Below are positions 52,596 through 61,546 of a DNA stretch of 64,000 bases, piece by piece. This DNA comes from Clostridiales bacterium (lineage in GTDB: Bacteria; Bacillota; Clostridia; Christensenellales; Borkfalkiaceae): NCBI GenBank assembly GCA_003538975.1, contig DPQQ01000007.1, positions 37,921-101,920 on the forward strand, in the 5' to 3' direction. The notes below the pieces were generated by a model that was given only the letters and a program-made list of their open reading frames with translations, searched no databases and was not told where the DNA came from. Every line of letters starts with the position of its first letter. Within the stretch, counting starts at the first letter, position 1. The position numbers and the translations under genes are program-made.

Positions 52596-53138
52596 ATGTC
52601 AAGAATAGGTAAAATGCCCGTTGCGATCCCCCAGGGCGTAACGGTTGACATCAAACCGGGCGTAGTTACCGTAAAAGGTCCCAAAGGAACTCTTACTCAG
52701 ACTTTCGACGCGGTTGATATCACAATTAAGGAAGAAAACGGTCACGTTGTTCTTACCAGAATCAACGACGAACAGGAAAACAGAGCGAAACACGGTTTAT
52801 ACAGAGCGCTCATTCACAATATGGTTACCGGCGTTACCGAAGGTTACAAAAAGACTCTCGTTATCGCAGGCGTAGGTTTCAAAGCGGCTAAGCAGGGCAA
52901 CAAAGTCGTACTTAACGTAGGCTATTCGCACCCCGTAGAAATCTTCGAAAACGAAGACATCAAGCTTAACTGCCCGTCCGCAACCGAAATCGAAGTTTCG
53001 GGCATCGACAAGACCAAAGTAGGTCAGTATGCGGCTAACGTAAGAAACATCAGACGCCCCGAACCTTACCACGGATACGGTATTCACTACAGCGATGAAG
53101 TGATCGAACGTAAGGAAGGCAAGACGGCAGGCAAGTAA
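52596..53138 (+). CDS. rplF: 50S ribosomal protein L6
   Basis: A 180-residue L6: MSRIGKMPVAIPQGVTVDIKPGVVTVKGPKGTL, ALIHNMVTGVTEGYKKTLVIAGVGFKA and NIRRPEPYHGYGIHYSDEVIERKEGKTAGK. TAAGGAGGTAACGGAAAC precedes. The unusual 87-bp gap after it holds hairpins. Confidence 0.97.
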   Translation: MSRIGKMPVAIPQGVTVDIKPGVVTVKGPKGTLTQTFDAVDITIKEENGHVVLTRINDEQENRAKHGLYRALIHNMVTGVTEGYKKTLVIAGVGFKAAKQGNKVVLNVGYSHPVEIFENEDIKLNCPSATEIEVSGIDKTKVGQYAANVRNIRRPEPYHGYGIHYSDEVIERKEGKTAGK

Positions 53139-53157
53139 CGTTTAGTTACTTTTGGTG

Positions 53158-53196
53158 GATAAAGCGTTTTGTCCGCTTTATCTGCTGAGTGCAGCA
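53158..53196 (+). promoter_or_regulatory. double hairpin between rplF and rplR
   Basis: GATAAAGCG (53158-53166) with CGCTTTATC (53174-53182), nine perfect pairs, followed at once by TGCTG/CAGCA (53183-53196). The gap is the longest in the spc cluster. A protein-binding control site is likely; the partner is unknown. Confidence 0.5.
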
Positions 53197-53225
53197 ATGC
53201 GAAAAGTATTAAAGAGGATTAAAAA

Positions 53226-53594
53226 ATGATTTCTAAAATCGACAAAAATGCAGACAGAAAACAGAGACACGTCAGAGTCAGAGGAAAAGTTAAAGGTACT
53301 GCAAATGCTCCGAGATTATGCGTATACAGAAGTTTGAACAACATCTACGCGCAGCTTATCGACGACGTTAAGGGCAACACCCTCGTTACCGCTTCTACCC
53401 TTGACAAGGCGTTAAAAGGTACTCTCGAAGGCAAGTCCAAGACCGAAGAAGCAAAAGCGGTAGGCAACCTTCTCGCTAAAAAAGCTCTCGAAAAGGGCAT
53501 CGAAAACGCAGTTTTCGACAGAGGCGGATACCTTTACATTGGCAGAGTTGCGGCTCTTGCCGACGGCGCAAGAGAGGGCGGCTTGAAGTTCTAA
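53226..53594 (+). CDS. rplR: 50S ribosomal protein L18
   Basis: A 122-residue L18: [50 protein letters not shown] and [26 protein letters not shown]. Binds 5S rRNA. AAAGAGGATTAAAAA precedes the ATG. Confidence 0.97.
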   Translation: MISKIDKNADRKQRHVRVRGKVKGTANAPRLCVYRSLNNIYAQLIDDVKGNTLVTASTLDKALKGTLEGKSKTEEAKAVGNLLAKKALEKGIENAVFDRGGYLYIGRVAALADGAREGGLKF

Positions 53595-53628
53595 GCCGAA
53601 CTCAAAATAAAAACGGAGAGATATAATT

Positions 53629-54147
53629 ATGGCAAGAGAAAATAACAGAGCACCCAGACGTACCGAAGACGACGGAATGATCAAAAAATTAGTTTGCGTC
53701 AACCGCGTTACCAAAGTCGTTAAGGGTGGTAAGAATATGAGATTTGCTGCTCTCGTTGTCGTCGGCGACGGCAAAGGTTCGATCGGATACGCTATCGGTA
53801 AATCCACCGAAGTACCCGAAGCAATCGAAAAAGCAACGCAGAAAGCAAAGAGAAACATGGTTAAGGTTTCGCTTCTCGGAACTTCTATTCCTCACGAAAC
53901 CATCGGCAAGTTCAACAGAGGTTCGATCCTTATGCTTCCGGCTGCGGAAGGTACCGGCGTTATCGCCGGCGGTCCCGTACGTCTCGTAATGGAAGCCGTA
54001 GGCATCAAGAACATCAGAACCAAATCGCACGGTTCCAACAACCCCATCAATATGGTCAAAGCTGCTGTAGAAGGTCTTAAAACGTTAAGAACTGCAGAAG
54101 AAGTAGCGGTTGTACGCGGAATCGCCGTAGAACAGGTAAACGGTTAA
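53629..54147 (+). CDS. rpsE: 30S ribosomal protein S5
   Basis: A 172-residue S5: [50 protein letters not shown], and the second domain [62 protein letters not shown] precedes. Confidence 0.98.
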   Translation: MARENNRAPRRTEDDGMIKKLVCVNRVTKVVKGGKNMRFAALVVVGDGKGSIGYAIGKSTEVPEAIEKATQKAKRNMVKVSLLGTSIPHETIGKFNRGSILMLPAAEGTGVIAGGPVRLVMEAVGIKNIRTKSHGSNNPINMVKAAVEGLKTLRTAEEVAVVRGIAVEQVNG

Positions 54148-54163
54148 GGAGGTAATTTTTATT

Positions 54164-54361
54164 ATGGCAGCAAAGAAAAAAGAATCTAAAATAAAAGTTA
54201 CTTTAGTGAAAAGCACCATCGCTTGCACGCCTTACCAGAAAAAGGTTATCGCGGCTCTCGGTCTTAAAAAGATCAGATCTTACAAAGTTCATCCGAACAA
54301 TGCTTGCATTCTCGGCATGATCGCGAAGGTAAGCCACATGGTTACCGTCGAAGAAGCGTAA
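54164..54361 (+). CDS. rpmD: 50S ribosomal protein L30
   Basis: Sixty-five residues: IKVTLVKSTIACTPYQKKVIAALGLKKIRSYKVHPNNACILGMIAKVSHMVTVEEA, the bacterial L30 with its ferredoxin-like fold. Confidence 0.96.
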   Translation: MAAKKKESKIKVTLVKSTIACTPYQKKVIAALGLKKIRSYKVHPNNACILGMIAKVSHMVTVEEA

Positions 54362-54386
54362 CCCAAAGGTATAAAGGAGTAATAAT

Positions 54387-54833
54387 ATGAGAATCGATAC
54401 AGTTCAACCGGCAATCGGCGCGACCACTTCCAAGAAAAGACTCGGAAGAGGTATCGGCTCCGGTCTCGGCAAAACTTCCGGCAAAGGCCATAAAGGTCAG
54501 TGGGCAAGAAGCGGCGGCGGCGTAAGAGTAGGATTCGAAGGCGGTCAGATGCCTTTGACCAGACGTTTACCCAAACGCGGTTTCAACAACAACTTCAGAA
54601 AGGTTTATTCTATCGTTAACCTTTCGGCTTTCAACAATTTCGAAGCGGGTTCCGTAATAGATAAGGCAGCTCTTCTTGAAAAAGGTCTTATCAAAGAAGT
54701 TAAAAACGACGCGGGACTCAAAGTTCTCGCAAGCGGCGAAATAAACGTTGCGGTAACGGTAAAAGCGGCTAAATTCTCGGAATCGGCAAAAGAGGCAATC
54801 GAAAAGGCTGGCGGCAAAGCTGAAATAGAATAA
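54387..54833 (+). CDS. rplO: 50S ribosomal protein L15
   Basis: A 148-residue L15: [66 protein letters not shown] and a beta-rich end. AAAGGAGTAATAAT precedes. Precedes secY, the usual order. Confidence 0.97.
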   Translation: MRIDTVQPAIGATTSKKRLGRGIGSGLGKTSGKGHKGQWARSGGGVRVGFEGGQMPLTRRLPKRGFNNNFRKVYSIVNLSAFNNFEAGSVIDKAALLEKGLIKEVKNDAGLKVLASGEINVAVTVKAAKFSESAKEAIEKAGGKAEIE

Positions 54834-54853
54834 TCCCTTTGGAGGACGAAGTA

Positions 54854-56161
54854 ATGTTTCAGACGTTAATTAAAGCATTCAAGATCAAGGAAATAAGACG
54901 TAAAATTCTTATTACCTTAGCATTATTGTTCGTATACAGACTCGGTTGCTATATTCCCGTACCGGGCATGGGCAACATGTACGACGGACTTAAAGGTTAT
55001 AACTACTTAACCATCATGAACGCCGTTTCGGGTAGCGCGCTTCAGTACGGCACGTTATTCGCAATGGGTATCGGACCGTATATCAACGCTTCGATTATCA
55101 TTCAGCTTTTAGCTTACGCTATTCCCAGTCTCGAAAGACTTTCGAAACAGGGAGAAGAAGGCAGAAAGAAAATCGCCAACTACACGAGATATATGACCTT
55201 GCTTCTCGCTATCGCGCAGGCGCTCGGTATCATAATCGGTATAGGCGTTAAGGGCGGTTACGTAGATACGACCAAGATCTTCAACATTTACGACAACAGC
55301 AAGTTCCTCGAAATTTTAAGCTATATATTCCTCGTAATCGTATACACTGCGGGCGCGGCGGTAACAATGTGGATCGGCGAAAGAATCACCGACTACGGCG
55401 TTTCCAACGGTATATCCATGCTTATCTTCGCAGGTATCCTTGCAACCGCGGGCAACTCGGTAATTTCGCTCTTCACGTCTTTCTCGCTTACCAAATTCTG
55501 GAAAGTTTTAGGTTTTGCGATCGCGGCGGTAGTAGTATTCGCGGCGGTAGTAACCGTAGAAGACGCGGAAAGAAAGATTCCCGTTCAGTATGCAAAACAG
55601 GTCAAGGGCAGAAAGATGTTCGGCGGCAGCTCCACCAACATCCCCATAAAGCTCAATGCATCCGGCGTTATGCCGCTCATCTTTGCGTTCGCTTTGTTAT
55701 CCTTCCCCGAACTTATCATGAATCTTTTCGGTTTATCTACCGAAACGAGCAAGTTCTATGCGGGCTGGACTAAATGGGTAGGTTCCGGAAGCTGGCTTTA
55801 CAACGTTCTTCTGTGCTTATTGATTTTATTCTTCGCTTACTTCTATCAGCAGATGCAGTTCAACCCCGAAGATATTTCGAAGAGCATTCAGCAGAACGGC
55901 GGCTTTATACCCGGCATCAGACCCGGTAAGCCCACCGGAGATTATCTTAAAAAGATATCAAACAGAATCACTCTCTTCGGCGCGATTTATCTTGCGATCG
56001 TAGCGTTGATTCCTTCGATAATATTCACTTTCATCGATCCTTCTCTTTCGGGCGTATTCAGCGCAACGGGACTGTTAATCGTAGTATCCGTAGCTCTCGA
56101 ATTCAACCAGGCTTTGGAATCGCAGATTATGATGAAGAATTATAAGGGCTTCTTAAAATAA
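54854..56161 (+). CDS. secY: preprotein translocase subunit SecY
   Basis: A 435-residue channel subunit with ten membrane helices. Seen: TLALLFVYRLGCYIPVPGM, FAMGIGPYINASIIIQLL, the plug/pore loops, GNSVISLFTS and the cytoplasmic VEDAERKIPVQYAKQVKGRKMFGGSSTNIPIKLNASGVMPLIFAFAL. Start 54854 is set by GGAGGACGAAGTA; an in-frame ATG at 54839 precedes that site and is rejected. Stop overlaps the adk start (TAATG). Confidence 0.97.
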   Translation: MFQTLIKAFKIKEIRRKILITLALLFVYRLGCYIPVPGMGNMYDGLKGYNYLTIMNAVSGSALQYGTLFAMGIGPYINASIIIQLLAYAIPSLERLSKQGEEGRKKIANYTRYMTLLLAIAQALGIIIGIGVKGGYVDTTKIFNIYDNSKFLEILSYIFLVIVYTAGAAVTMWIGERITDYGVSNGISMLIFAGILATAGNSVISLFTSFSLTKFWKVLGFAIAAVVVFAAVVTVEDAERKIPVQYAKQVKGRKMFGGSSTNIPIKLNASGVMPLIFAFALLSFPELIMNLFGLSTETSKFYAGWTKWVGSGSWLYNVLLCLLILFFAYFYQQMQFNPEDISKSIQQNGGFIPGIRPGKPTGDYLKKISNRITLFGAIYLAIVALIPSIIFTFIDPSLSGVFSATGLLIVVSVALEFNQALESQIMMKNYKGFLK

Positions 56162-56781
56162 TGAACATAATTTTATTGGGTGCGCCGGGTTCCGGAAAAG
56201 GAACCCAGGCGGTCCTTATTTCGAAAGAATATGACGTAAAGCACGTTTCGACGGGCGACATATTCAGAGAAAACATAAAAAATCGGACGGAACTCGGACT
56301 TATAGCGAAATCCTATATTGATCAGGGACACCTTTGCCCGGACGAACTCACCTGTAAAATGGTAGCCGACCGCATCTCGAAAGACGATTGCAAAAACGGC
56401 GTTCTTCTGGACGGATTTCCGAGAACGGTATATCAGGCGGAAGAACTCGAGAAGTTTGCCGACGTGGATTACGTTATAGATCTCGAAGTCCCCGAAGAAA
56501 AGCTTATACGAAGAATTGCGGGCAGACGTACTTGTCCCGATTGCGGCGGTACTTATCATATCGACGTAATAGGCGACTCGAAGATTTGTCCCGTGTGCCA
56601 CGGTACTCTCGTACAGCGCGCAGACGACAACGAGGTTACCGCAAAAGAAAGAATTTCGGTATACGACAGTCAGACGAAACCTCTTATAGACTTTTATAAA
56701 AAGAAAGGCAACTTGGTGGTTATCGACGGAGATAAAGGTATAGAAGAAATTTTCGCAGACGTCGTTAAGGCAGTCAGATGA
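56161..56781 (+). CDS. adk: adenylate kinase (zinc LID type)
   Basis: A 206-residue Adk: NIILLGAPGSGKGTQAVLIS, HVSTGDIFRENIKNRTELG, GVLLDGFPRTVYQAEEL and a LID with CPDCGGTYH and CPVCHGTL that binds zinc, as in Gram-positive enzymes. Interconverts AMP, ADP and ATP. Start overlaps the secY stop and the stop overlaps the map start. Confidence 0.97.
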   Translation: MNIILLGAPGSGKGTQAVLISKEYDVKHVSTGDIFRENIKNRTELGLIAKSYIDQGHLCPDELTCKMVADRISKDDCKNGVLLDGFPRTVYQAEELEKFADVDYVIDLEVPEEKLIRRIAGRRTCPDCGGTYHIDVIGDSKICPVCHGTLVQRADDNEVTAKERISVYDSQTKPLIDFYKKKGNLVVIDGDKGIEEIFADVVKAVR

Positions 56782-57524
56782 TTAAAATAAAAACTATGGC
56801 GGAGATCGACGCGATGCGCGATCCGTGCAGAATCGTCAAAGAAACCCTGGAGCTTGCCGGAAGAAGCATAAAGCCCGGCATGACAACCGGGGATCTCGAC
56901 GCGATTTTACACGAATACATCGTATCGTGCGGCGCTTACCCCTCTTGTCTTAATTATTACGGATATCCCGCGGCGACATGCATATCGATAGACGATATGA
57001 TAGTTCACGGTATTCCTTCCGATAAAATAATTATAAAAGAGGGACAGCTCGTCAGCGTCGATTTGTGCGCTTATTACGGCGGATTCCACGGCGACGGAGC
57101 GAGAACGTTCTGCGTAGGGGAAGTTACCCCCGAAAAGAAAAAACTCGTCGACGTCACCAAAGAATGCTTTTTCGAAGCCGTCAAGGCAGTTGGAGAAGGC
57201 GTTCCGCTCGGCGATATAGGTTACGCCGTTCAGCATCACGCCGAAGAAAACGGATTCTCGGTAGTGAGAGAAATGGTCGGACACGGTATCGGCAGAGAAA
57301 TGCACGAAGATCCTAACGTCCCGAATTACGGTATGAGGGGCGTAGGCGTAAGATTGAAAAAGGGAATGGTTATCTGCATAGAACCCATGATAAATATGGG
57401 AACGAAGCGTGTTAAGTTTTTAGATGACGGATGGGGCGTCGCCACTATGGACGGTAAGCCTTCCGCTCATTACGAAAACACGGTAGCCATAACCGACAAC
57501 GGCGTTGAAATTTTAACGCTGTAA
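56778..57524 (+). CDS. map: methionine aminopeptidase type I
   Basis: A 248-residue MetAP: IKTMAEIDAMRDPCRIVKETLELAGRSIKPG, the metal-binding D97-like SVDLCAYYGGFHGDGARTF, GHGIGREMHEDPNVPNYG and ICIEPMINMGTK. Removes N-terminal Met cotranslationally. ATGA overlap with adk. Confidence 0.96.
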   Translation: MIKIKTMAEIDAMRDPCRIVKETLELAGRSIKPGMTTGDLDAILHEYIVSCGAYPSCLNYYGYPAATCISIDDMIVHGIPSDKIIIKEGQLVSVDLCAYYGGFHGDGARTFCVGEVTPEKKKLVDVTKECFFEAVKAVGEGVPLGDIGYAVQHHAEENGFSVVREMVGHGIGREMHEDPNVPNYGMRGVGVRLKKGMVICIEPMINMGTKRVKFLDDGWGVATMDGKPSAHYENTVAITDNGVEILTL

Positions 57525-57545
57525 AATAAAAATGGAGGACGGTTT

Positions 57546-57767
57546 ATGTCAAAGGACGACGTAATAGAAGCCGAAGGCGTTATTCAGGAAGCTCTTCCCA
57601 ATGCCGAATTTTTGGTAAAACTTTCAAACGGATACGTCATCAAAGCTTATATATCGGGAAAACTACGTATGAATTATATCAAAATAATTCCCGGAGATAG
57701 CGTCAAACTCGAAATGAGTCCGTACGATTTAACGAAAGGCAGAATAATTTGGCGTAGCAAAAACTAA
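57546..57767 (+). CDS. infA: translation initiation factor IF-1
   Basis: A 73-residue IF-1 of the OB fold: [77 protein letters not shown] precedes the ATG. Confidence 0.97.
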   Translation: MSKDDVIEAEGVIQEALPNAEFLVKLSNGYVIKAYISGKLRMNYIKIIPGDSVKLEMSPYDLTKGRIIWRSKN

Positions 57768-57798
57768 CGCATAAACTTAAAATTCAAGGAGAAATATT

Positions 57799-57915
57799 AT
57801 GAAAGTCAGACCTTCTGTAAAACCTATGTGCGATAAGTGCAAAGTTATTAAAAGAAACGGCAAAGTCATGGTTATCTGTTCCAAGAACAAAAACCACAAG
57901 CAGAGACAGGGCTAA
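57799..57915 (+). CDS. rpmJ: 50S ribosomal protein L36
   Basis: Thirty-eight residues: [21 protein letters not shown], then [15 protein letters not shown], the zinc (CxxC and C, H) L36. TCAAGGAGAAATATT precedes. Between infA and rpsM, the usual position. Confidence 0.97.
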   Translation: MKVRPSVKPMCDKCKVIKRNGKVMVICSKNKNHKQRQG

Positions 57916-58044
57916 TCCTTCTCTCACGGCAAGCATAAAAACAATCTTTTGTAAATACCGAAGTCGCATTCCGATTTTTTGACCGAGGAATTTATAAAAG
58001 TCACTATACACTATAAACCTAAAAAAATACGGAGGAATTATTTA

Positions 58045-58422
58045 ATGGCACGTATAGCCGGTGTAGATTTACCTAACAATAAAAGAGTTGAAATAGGTAT
58101 TACTTACATTTACGGTATCGGTCTGCCCACCGCTAAAAAAATTCTTGCGGAAACCGGCGTTAATCCCGATACCAGAGTTAAAGATTTAACTGAAACCGAC
58201 ATCTCCAAGCTCAGAGAATATATAGAACATCATTTAAGAGTTGAAGGTGATTTGAGAAGCGAAGTTAACCTTTCCATCAAGAGACTTATGGAAATCGGTT
58301 GCTATCGCGGAGTAAGACACAGAAAGGGCTTGCCCGTTCGCGGTCAGAGTTCCAAGAGAAATGCGAGAACCAGAAAAGGTCCGCGCCGTACAGTCGCTAA
58401 GAAGAAGACTGCTTCGAAATAA
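58045..58422 (+). CDS. rpsM: 30S ribosomal protein S13
   Basis: A 125-residue S13: [60 protein letters not shown] and [36 protein letters not shown]. Start 58045 has ACGGAGGAATTATTTA; an upstream in-frame ATG at 57979 without site is rejected. Confidence 0.97.
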   Translation: MARIAGVDLPNNKRVEIGITYIYGIGLPTAKKILAETGVNPDTRVKDLTETDISKLREYIEHHLRVEGDLRSEVNLSIKRLMEIGCYRGVRHRKGLPVRGQSSKRNARTRKGPRRTVAKKKTASK

Positions 58423-58436
58423 AACGGAGGTAAGTT

Positions 58437-58829
58437 ATGGCTGTAAAGAAAAAATTAGTTAAAAAACGTAAAGAAGTAAGAAAGGTAGACAAAGGACAGG
58501 TACATATCCAGTCGTCTTTCAATAATACTCTCGTAACCGTAACCGATATGCAGGGCAACACCATTTCCTGGTGCAGCTCGGGCGCGCTCGGCTTCAAAGG
58601 TTCGAGAAAGTCCACTCCGTTTGCCGCTCAGATGGCTGCGGAAACCGCTTGCAAGGCCGCTAAAGAACACGGTTTGAGAAGCGTTGAAGTTTTTGTAAAA
58701 GGTCCCGGCGCAGGAAGAGAATCCGCAATAAGAGCGATCGCCAACTGCGAAATGGAAGTTACCCTTATCGAAGACGTTTCCCCGATCGCGCACAACGGTT
58801 GCAGACCGCCCAAAAAGCGCAGAGTATAA
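58437..58829 (+). CDS. rpsK: 30S ribosomal protein S11
   Basis: A 130-residue S11: [48 protein letters not shown] and [19 protein letters not shown], ending [24 protein letters not shown] precedes. Confidence 0.98.
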   Translation: MAVKKKLVKKRKEVRKVDKGQVHIQSSFNNTLVTVTDMQGNTISWCSSGALGFKGSRKSTPFAAQMAAETACKAAKEHGLRSVEVFVKGPGAGRESAIRAIANCEMEVTLIEDVSPIAHNGCRPPKKRRV

Positions 58830-58843
58830 CGGAGGTAAGATAA

Positions 58844-59467
58844 ATGGCTAAATATACAGATTCCAAATGTCGTTTATGCAGACGCGAAGGCGCTAAACTT
58901 TTCCTTAAAGGCGAAAGATGCTACAAAGCTTCGTGCGCTTTCGAGAAGAGACCTGTAGCTCCCGGTCAGCACGGCGCAGACAGAAAGAAGGTTTCCGAAT
59001 ACGGCTTGCAGCTTCGTGAAAAACAGAAATGCAAGAGAATTTACGGCGTTCTCGAAGGTCAGTTCAGAAAATATTACGAACAGGCAGACAGAATGAAGGG
59101 CATCACCGGTGAAAACATGCTTGCCCTTCTGGAAAGAAGACTCGACAACGTTATTTACAGAATGGGTATCGGCGCTTCGAGAAGTCAGGCAAGACAGCTC
59201 GTTACGCACGCTCACTTCACCGTTAACGGCAAGGTTGTAGACATTGCTTCCTACTCCGTTAAACCCGGCGACGTTATCGCGGTAAGAGAATCGAGAAAGG
59301 ACAACAAGTACTTTGCCGAAATCAAAGAAATGAAGGTTGCCGCAATGCCCAAATGGCTTGAATTCAACCCCGAAACTTTGACAGGTAAGGTTCTCGCTAA
59401 CCCCGAAAGAGCAGACATCGACGCTCAGATCAAAGAACATCTTATCGTCGAATTGTACTCGAAGTAA
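58844..59467 (+). CDS. rpsD: 30S ribosomal protein S4 (zinc type)
   Basis: A 207-residue S4: four cysteines in [24 protein letters not shown] make the zinc C+ form; [54 protein letters not shown] is the S4 RNA-binding core. S4 is the alpha-operon repressor in E. coli; a pseudoknot follows directly. ACGGAGGTAAGATAA precedes. Confidence 0.98.
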   Translation: MAKYTDSKCRLCRREGAKLFLKGERCYKASCAFEKRPVAPGQHGADRKKVSEYGLQLREKQKCKRIYGVLEGQFRKYYEQADRMKGITGENMLALLERRLDNVIYRMGIGASRSQARQLVTHAHFTVNGKVVDIASYSVKPGDVIAVRESRKDNKYFAEIKEMKVAAMPKWLEFNPETLTGKVLANPERADIDAQIKEHLIVELYSK

Positions 59468-59514
59468 TATTTTTAAGACTTTCGGTCTTAATAAAAAAAT
59501 TAAATACGGCGGAC

Positions 59515-59579
59515 GGCAAAAAGGGGAAACCCGCGCCTTTCCACAAGCGCGGAAAAGAATGCTTTTTGCCAGGTTCCCC
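59515..59579 (+). promoter_or_regulatory. putative pseudoknot leader of rpoA
   Basis: Helix GGCAAAAAG (59515-59523) with CTTTTTGCC (59562-59570) encloses CCGCGC (59531-59536) with GCGCGG (59547-59552). GGGGAAACC (59523-59531) inside the helix can also pair GGTTCCCC (59572-59579) outside it, a nested pseudoknot. The rpoA ribosome site follows 16 bp later. Site of S4-type control is inferred from position and from the E. coli alpha-operon precedent. Confidence 0.55.
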
Positions 59580-59611
59580 GAAACTATTTTATTTAGGAGG
59601 ATTATCCCGTT

Positions 59612-60562
59612 ATGATGGAAATCGAAATGCCGAAAATAGCTGTGGAAGAAAACGAAAATAAAAGTTACGCAAAGGTTGTCGTAGAACCGCTTGAAAAAGG
59701 ATTCGGTCTTACAATAGGCAACGCTTTGAGAAGAATTTTGCTCTCCGCGCTTCCCGGAGCCGCTATCCAGACGATTAAGTTCGACGGAGCGAATATCAAA
59801 CACGAATTCTCCGCCGTTCCCGGCGTAAAGGAAGACGTTACCGAAATAGTTCTTAACTTAAAGACCGTTAATATCAAGACGTCTTCTTTGGATCAGAACT
59901 ATAAGAAGACCGTTCGCCTTTACAAACAGGGCCCCGCGGTAGTAACCGCAGGCGATATCGAAGCGGACGCCGAAATCGAAATTCTTAATCCCGACACGTA
60001 CATCTGTACCGTCGGCGAGGGCTACACTCTCGATATGGAACTTTCGATCGGAAGAGGCAGAGGCTATCAGGACGCAAAATTCAACAAAACCGACGAGATC
60101 GGAACGATCGCTATAGACAGTATCTATACGCCCGTCAAAAAGGTCAGCTACACCGTTGAAAATTCGCGTGTAGGCGAAAGCGTAGATTATGACAAGCTCA
60201 TTCTCGAAGTATGGACCAACGGCGCATTCTCGGGTAAGGACGTAGTCAGCCTTGCCGCGAAGATACTCGAAGAATATATCAGAATGTTCGTAGACCTTTC
60301 CGAAGTAGGCAACGTAGGAATACTCGTTGCTCCCGAAGAAGACAAGAAGACGAAGATTCTCGAAATGACCATCGAAGATCTCGACCTTACGGTAAGATCG
60401 TATCACTGCTTGAAGAGAGCAAATATACACACCGTTGAGGACCTCACCAAAAAGACCGAAGACGATATGCTTAAGGTAAGAAACCTCGGCAAAAAATCTT
60501 TGGTAGAAGTTATCAACAAACTCGAAAGTTTAGGCTTAAGCTTAAAGGACAAGGAGGACTAA
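59612..60562 (+). CDS. rpoA: RNA polymerase alpha subunit
   Basis: A 316-residue alpha. N-terminal dimerisation domain with [39 protein letters not shown] and [17 protein letters not shown]-terminal domain with [50 protein letters not shown] that contacts UP elements. AGGAGG at 59595-59600 is 11 bases upstream; ATG 59615 is an alternative. Confidence 0.98.
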   Translation: MMEIEMPKIAVEENENKSYAKVVVEPLEKGFGLTIGNALRRILLSALPGAAIQTIKFDGANIKHEFSAVPGVKEDVTEIVLNLKTVNIKTSSLDQNYKKTVRLYKQGPAVVTAGDIEADAEIEILNPDTYICTVGEGYTLDMELSIGRGRGYQDAKFNKTDEIGTIAIDSIYTPVKKVSYTVENSRVGESVDYDKLILEVWTNGAFSGKDVVSLAAKILEEYIRMFVDLSEVGNVGILVAPEEDKKTKILEMTIEDLDLTVRSYHCLKRANIHTVEDLTKKTEDDMLKVRNLGKKSLVEVINKLESLGLSLKDKED

Positions 60563-60566
60563 TACA

Positions 60567-61073
60567 ATGCCGAGAAAATTAGGCGTTACTACTGCGCAGA
60601 GAAAATCTATGTTAAGAAATCTTTCCTCTGATTTACTTTGGTACGGTAAGATCACTACGACCGAAGATAGAGCTAAAGAAGTTCGTTCTTATACCGAAAA
60701 ATTAATCACCCTTGCTATGAATACTTATTCCGACAATGTCGAAACAAAAAAGACCGAAACCAATTCCAAGGGCAAAGAAGTAACCGTAACCGTAATCAAA
60801 GACGGTCCGAAGAAACTTGCTGCAAGAAGAAAACTCATGGCTTCGCTTTTCGACCTTCAGGAAGTAAAGGGATTCAAGGAAACGAATTCCGCATTCAAAG
60901 CAAGAACGAAAGATATCAATCACCCCCTCATCGAAAAGATCTTCAACGAAATCGCTCCCAAATATGCGGCTCGTAAAGAAGAACTCGGACAGGGCGGCGG
61001 CTACACCAGAATTCTTAAATGCGGTCCCAGAAAGGGCGACGCGGCTGAAGTAGCTATCATCGAACTCGTTTAA
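60567..61073 (+). CDS. rplQ: 50S ribosomal protein L17 with inserted segment
   Basis: A 168-residue L17; the family is usually 115-130. The start [50 protein letters not shown] is normal and the end [25 protein letters not shown] is normal. An insertion of about 40 residues between them carries [29 protein letters not shown]. Last gene of the alpha unit; ACAAGGAGGACTAATACA precedes the ATG. Confidence 0.95.
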   Translation: MPRKLGVTTAQRKSMLRNLSSDLLWYGKITTTEDRAKEVRSYTEKLITLAMNTYSDNVETKKTETNSKGKEVTVTVIKDGPKKLAARRKLMASLFDLQEVKGFKETNSAFKARTKDINHPLIEKIFNEIAPKYAARKEELGQGGGYTRILKCGPRKGDAAEVAIIELV

Positions 61074-61185
61074 TAGGTATCCGTCTTAAGCGGATTTACC
61101 GCAAAATCGCTTTAATCGTTCGCTTTTTATATATTCGTATATATGCGGAAGGAACGGCGATTCTGACATAAAGCAATATACAAGT

Positions 61186-61217
61186 AAAAAGCGTAGGATC
61201 AAAACTACGCTTTTTTT
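61186..61217 (+). terminator. terminator after rplQ
   Basis: GCGTAG (61191-61196) with CTACGC (61205-61210), A5 before and T7 after. Confidence 0.85.
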
Positions 61218-61458
61218 GTATAAAAATCCCTTTTATTTAAGGTTATGTACTTATATACGCTTGTTGTTGGTCGGTTTGCAAAAATATCGCCGAAGATTAT
61301 TTTATCGGCGGTAAAGGAAAAAAGAATAAATTTTATTAAAAGGTCCGTGTTTGGTTAGCTTGCGGCTGACAAATACAGGCTTTTCATATGCGAAAAATAA
61401 AAAACATTTTATTTATCGGGTATATTTTTACCGTAAAATGCCGAAAAACGATTTTTTA
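61218..61458 (+). other. gene-free stretch before feoB
   Basis: AT-rich spacer with one CGCCGA/TCGGCG hairpin near 61290-61310. No convincing gene; I see no clear Fur-box palindrome. Confidence 0.5.
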
Positions 61459-61487
61459 TTGAAAAATTCCGGCGTTTACTCTATAAA
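61459..61487 (+). promoter_or_regulatory. promoter of feoAB
   Basis: TTGAAA at 61459-61464, 17-bp spacer, TATAAA at 61482-61487. Confidence 0.7.
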
Positions 61488-61546
61488 AGCGCACGTATAG
61501 TCATTATCCGATAAATAATAAAATAAAAATAATTCGGGAGAAACCG

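Noticed and set aside
54839..54853. Upstream ATG start for secY at 54839
   Set aside because: Precedes the GGAGG at 54841; ATG 54854 has the ribosome site and gives the usual SecY start.
58874..59803. 309-codon open frame antisense to rpsD and rpoA
   Set aside because: Opposite to two unambiguous highly conserved genes; no start signal.
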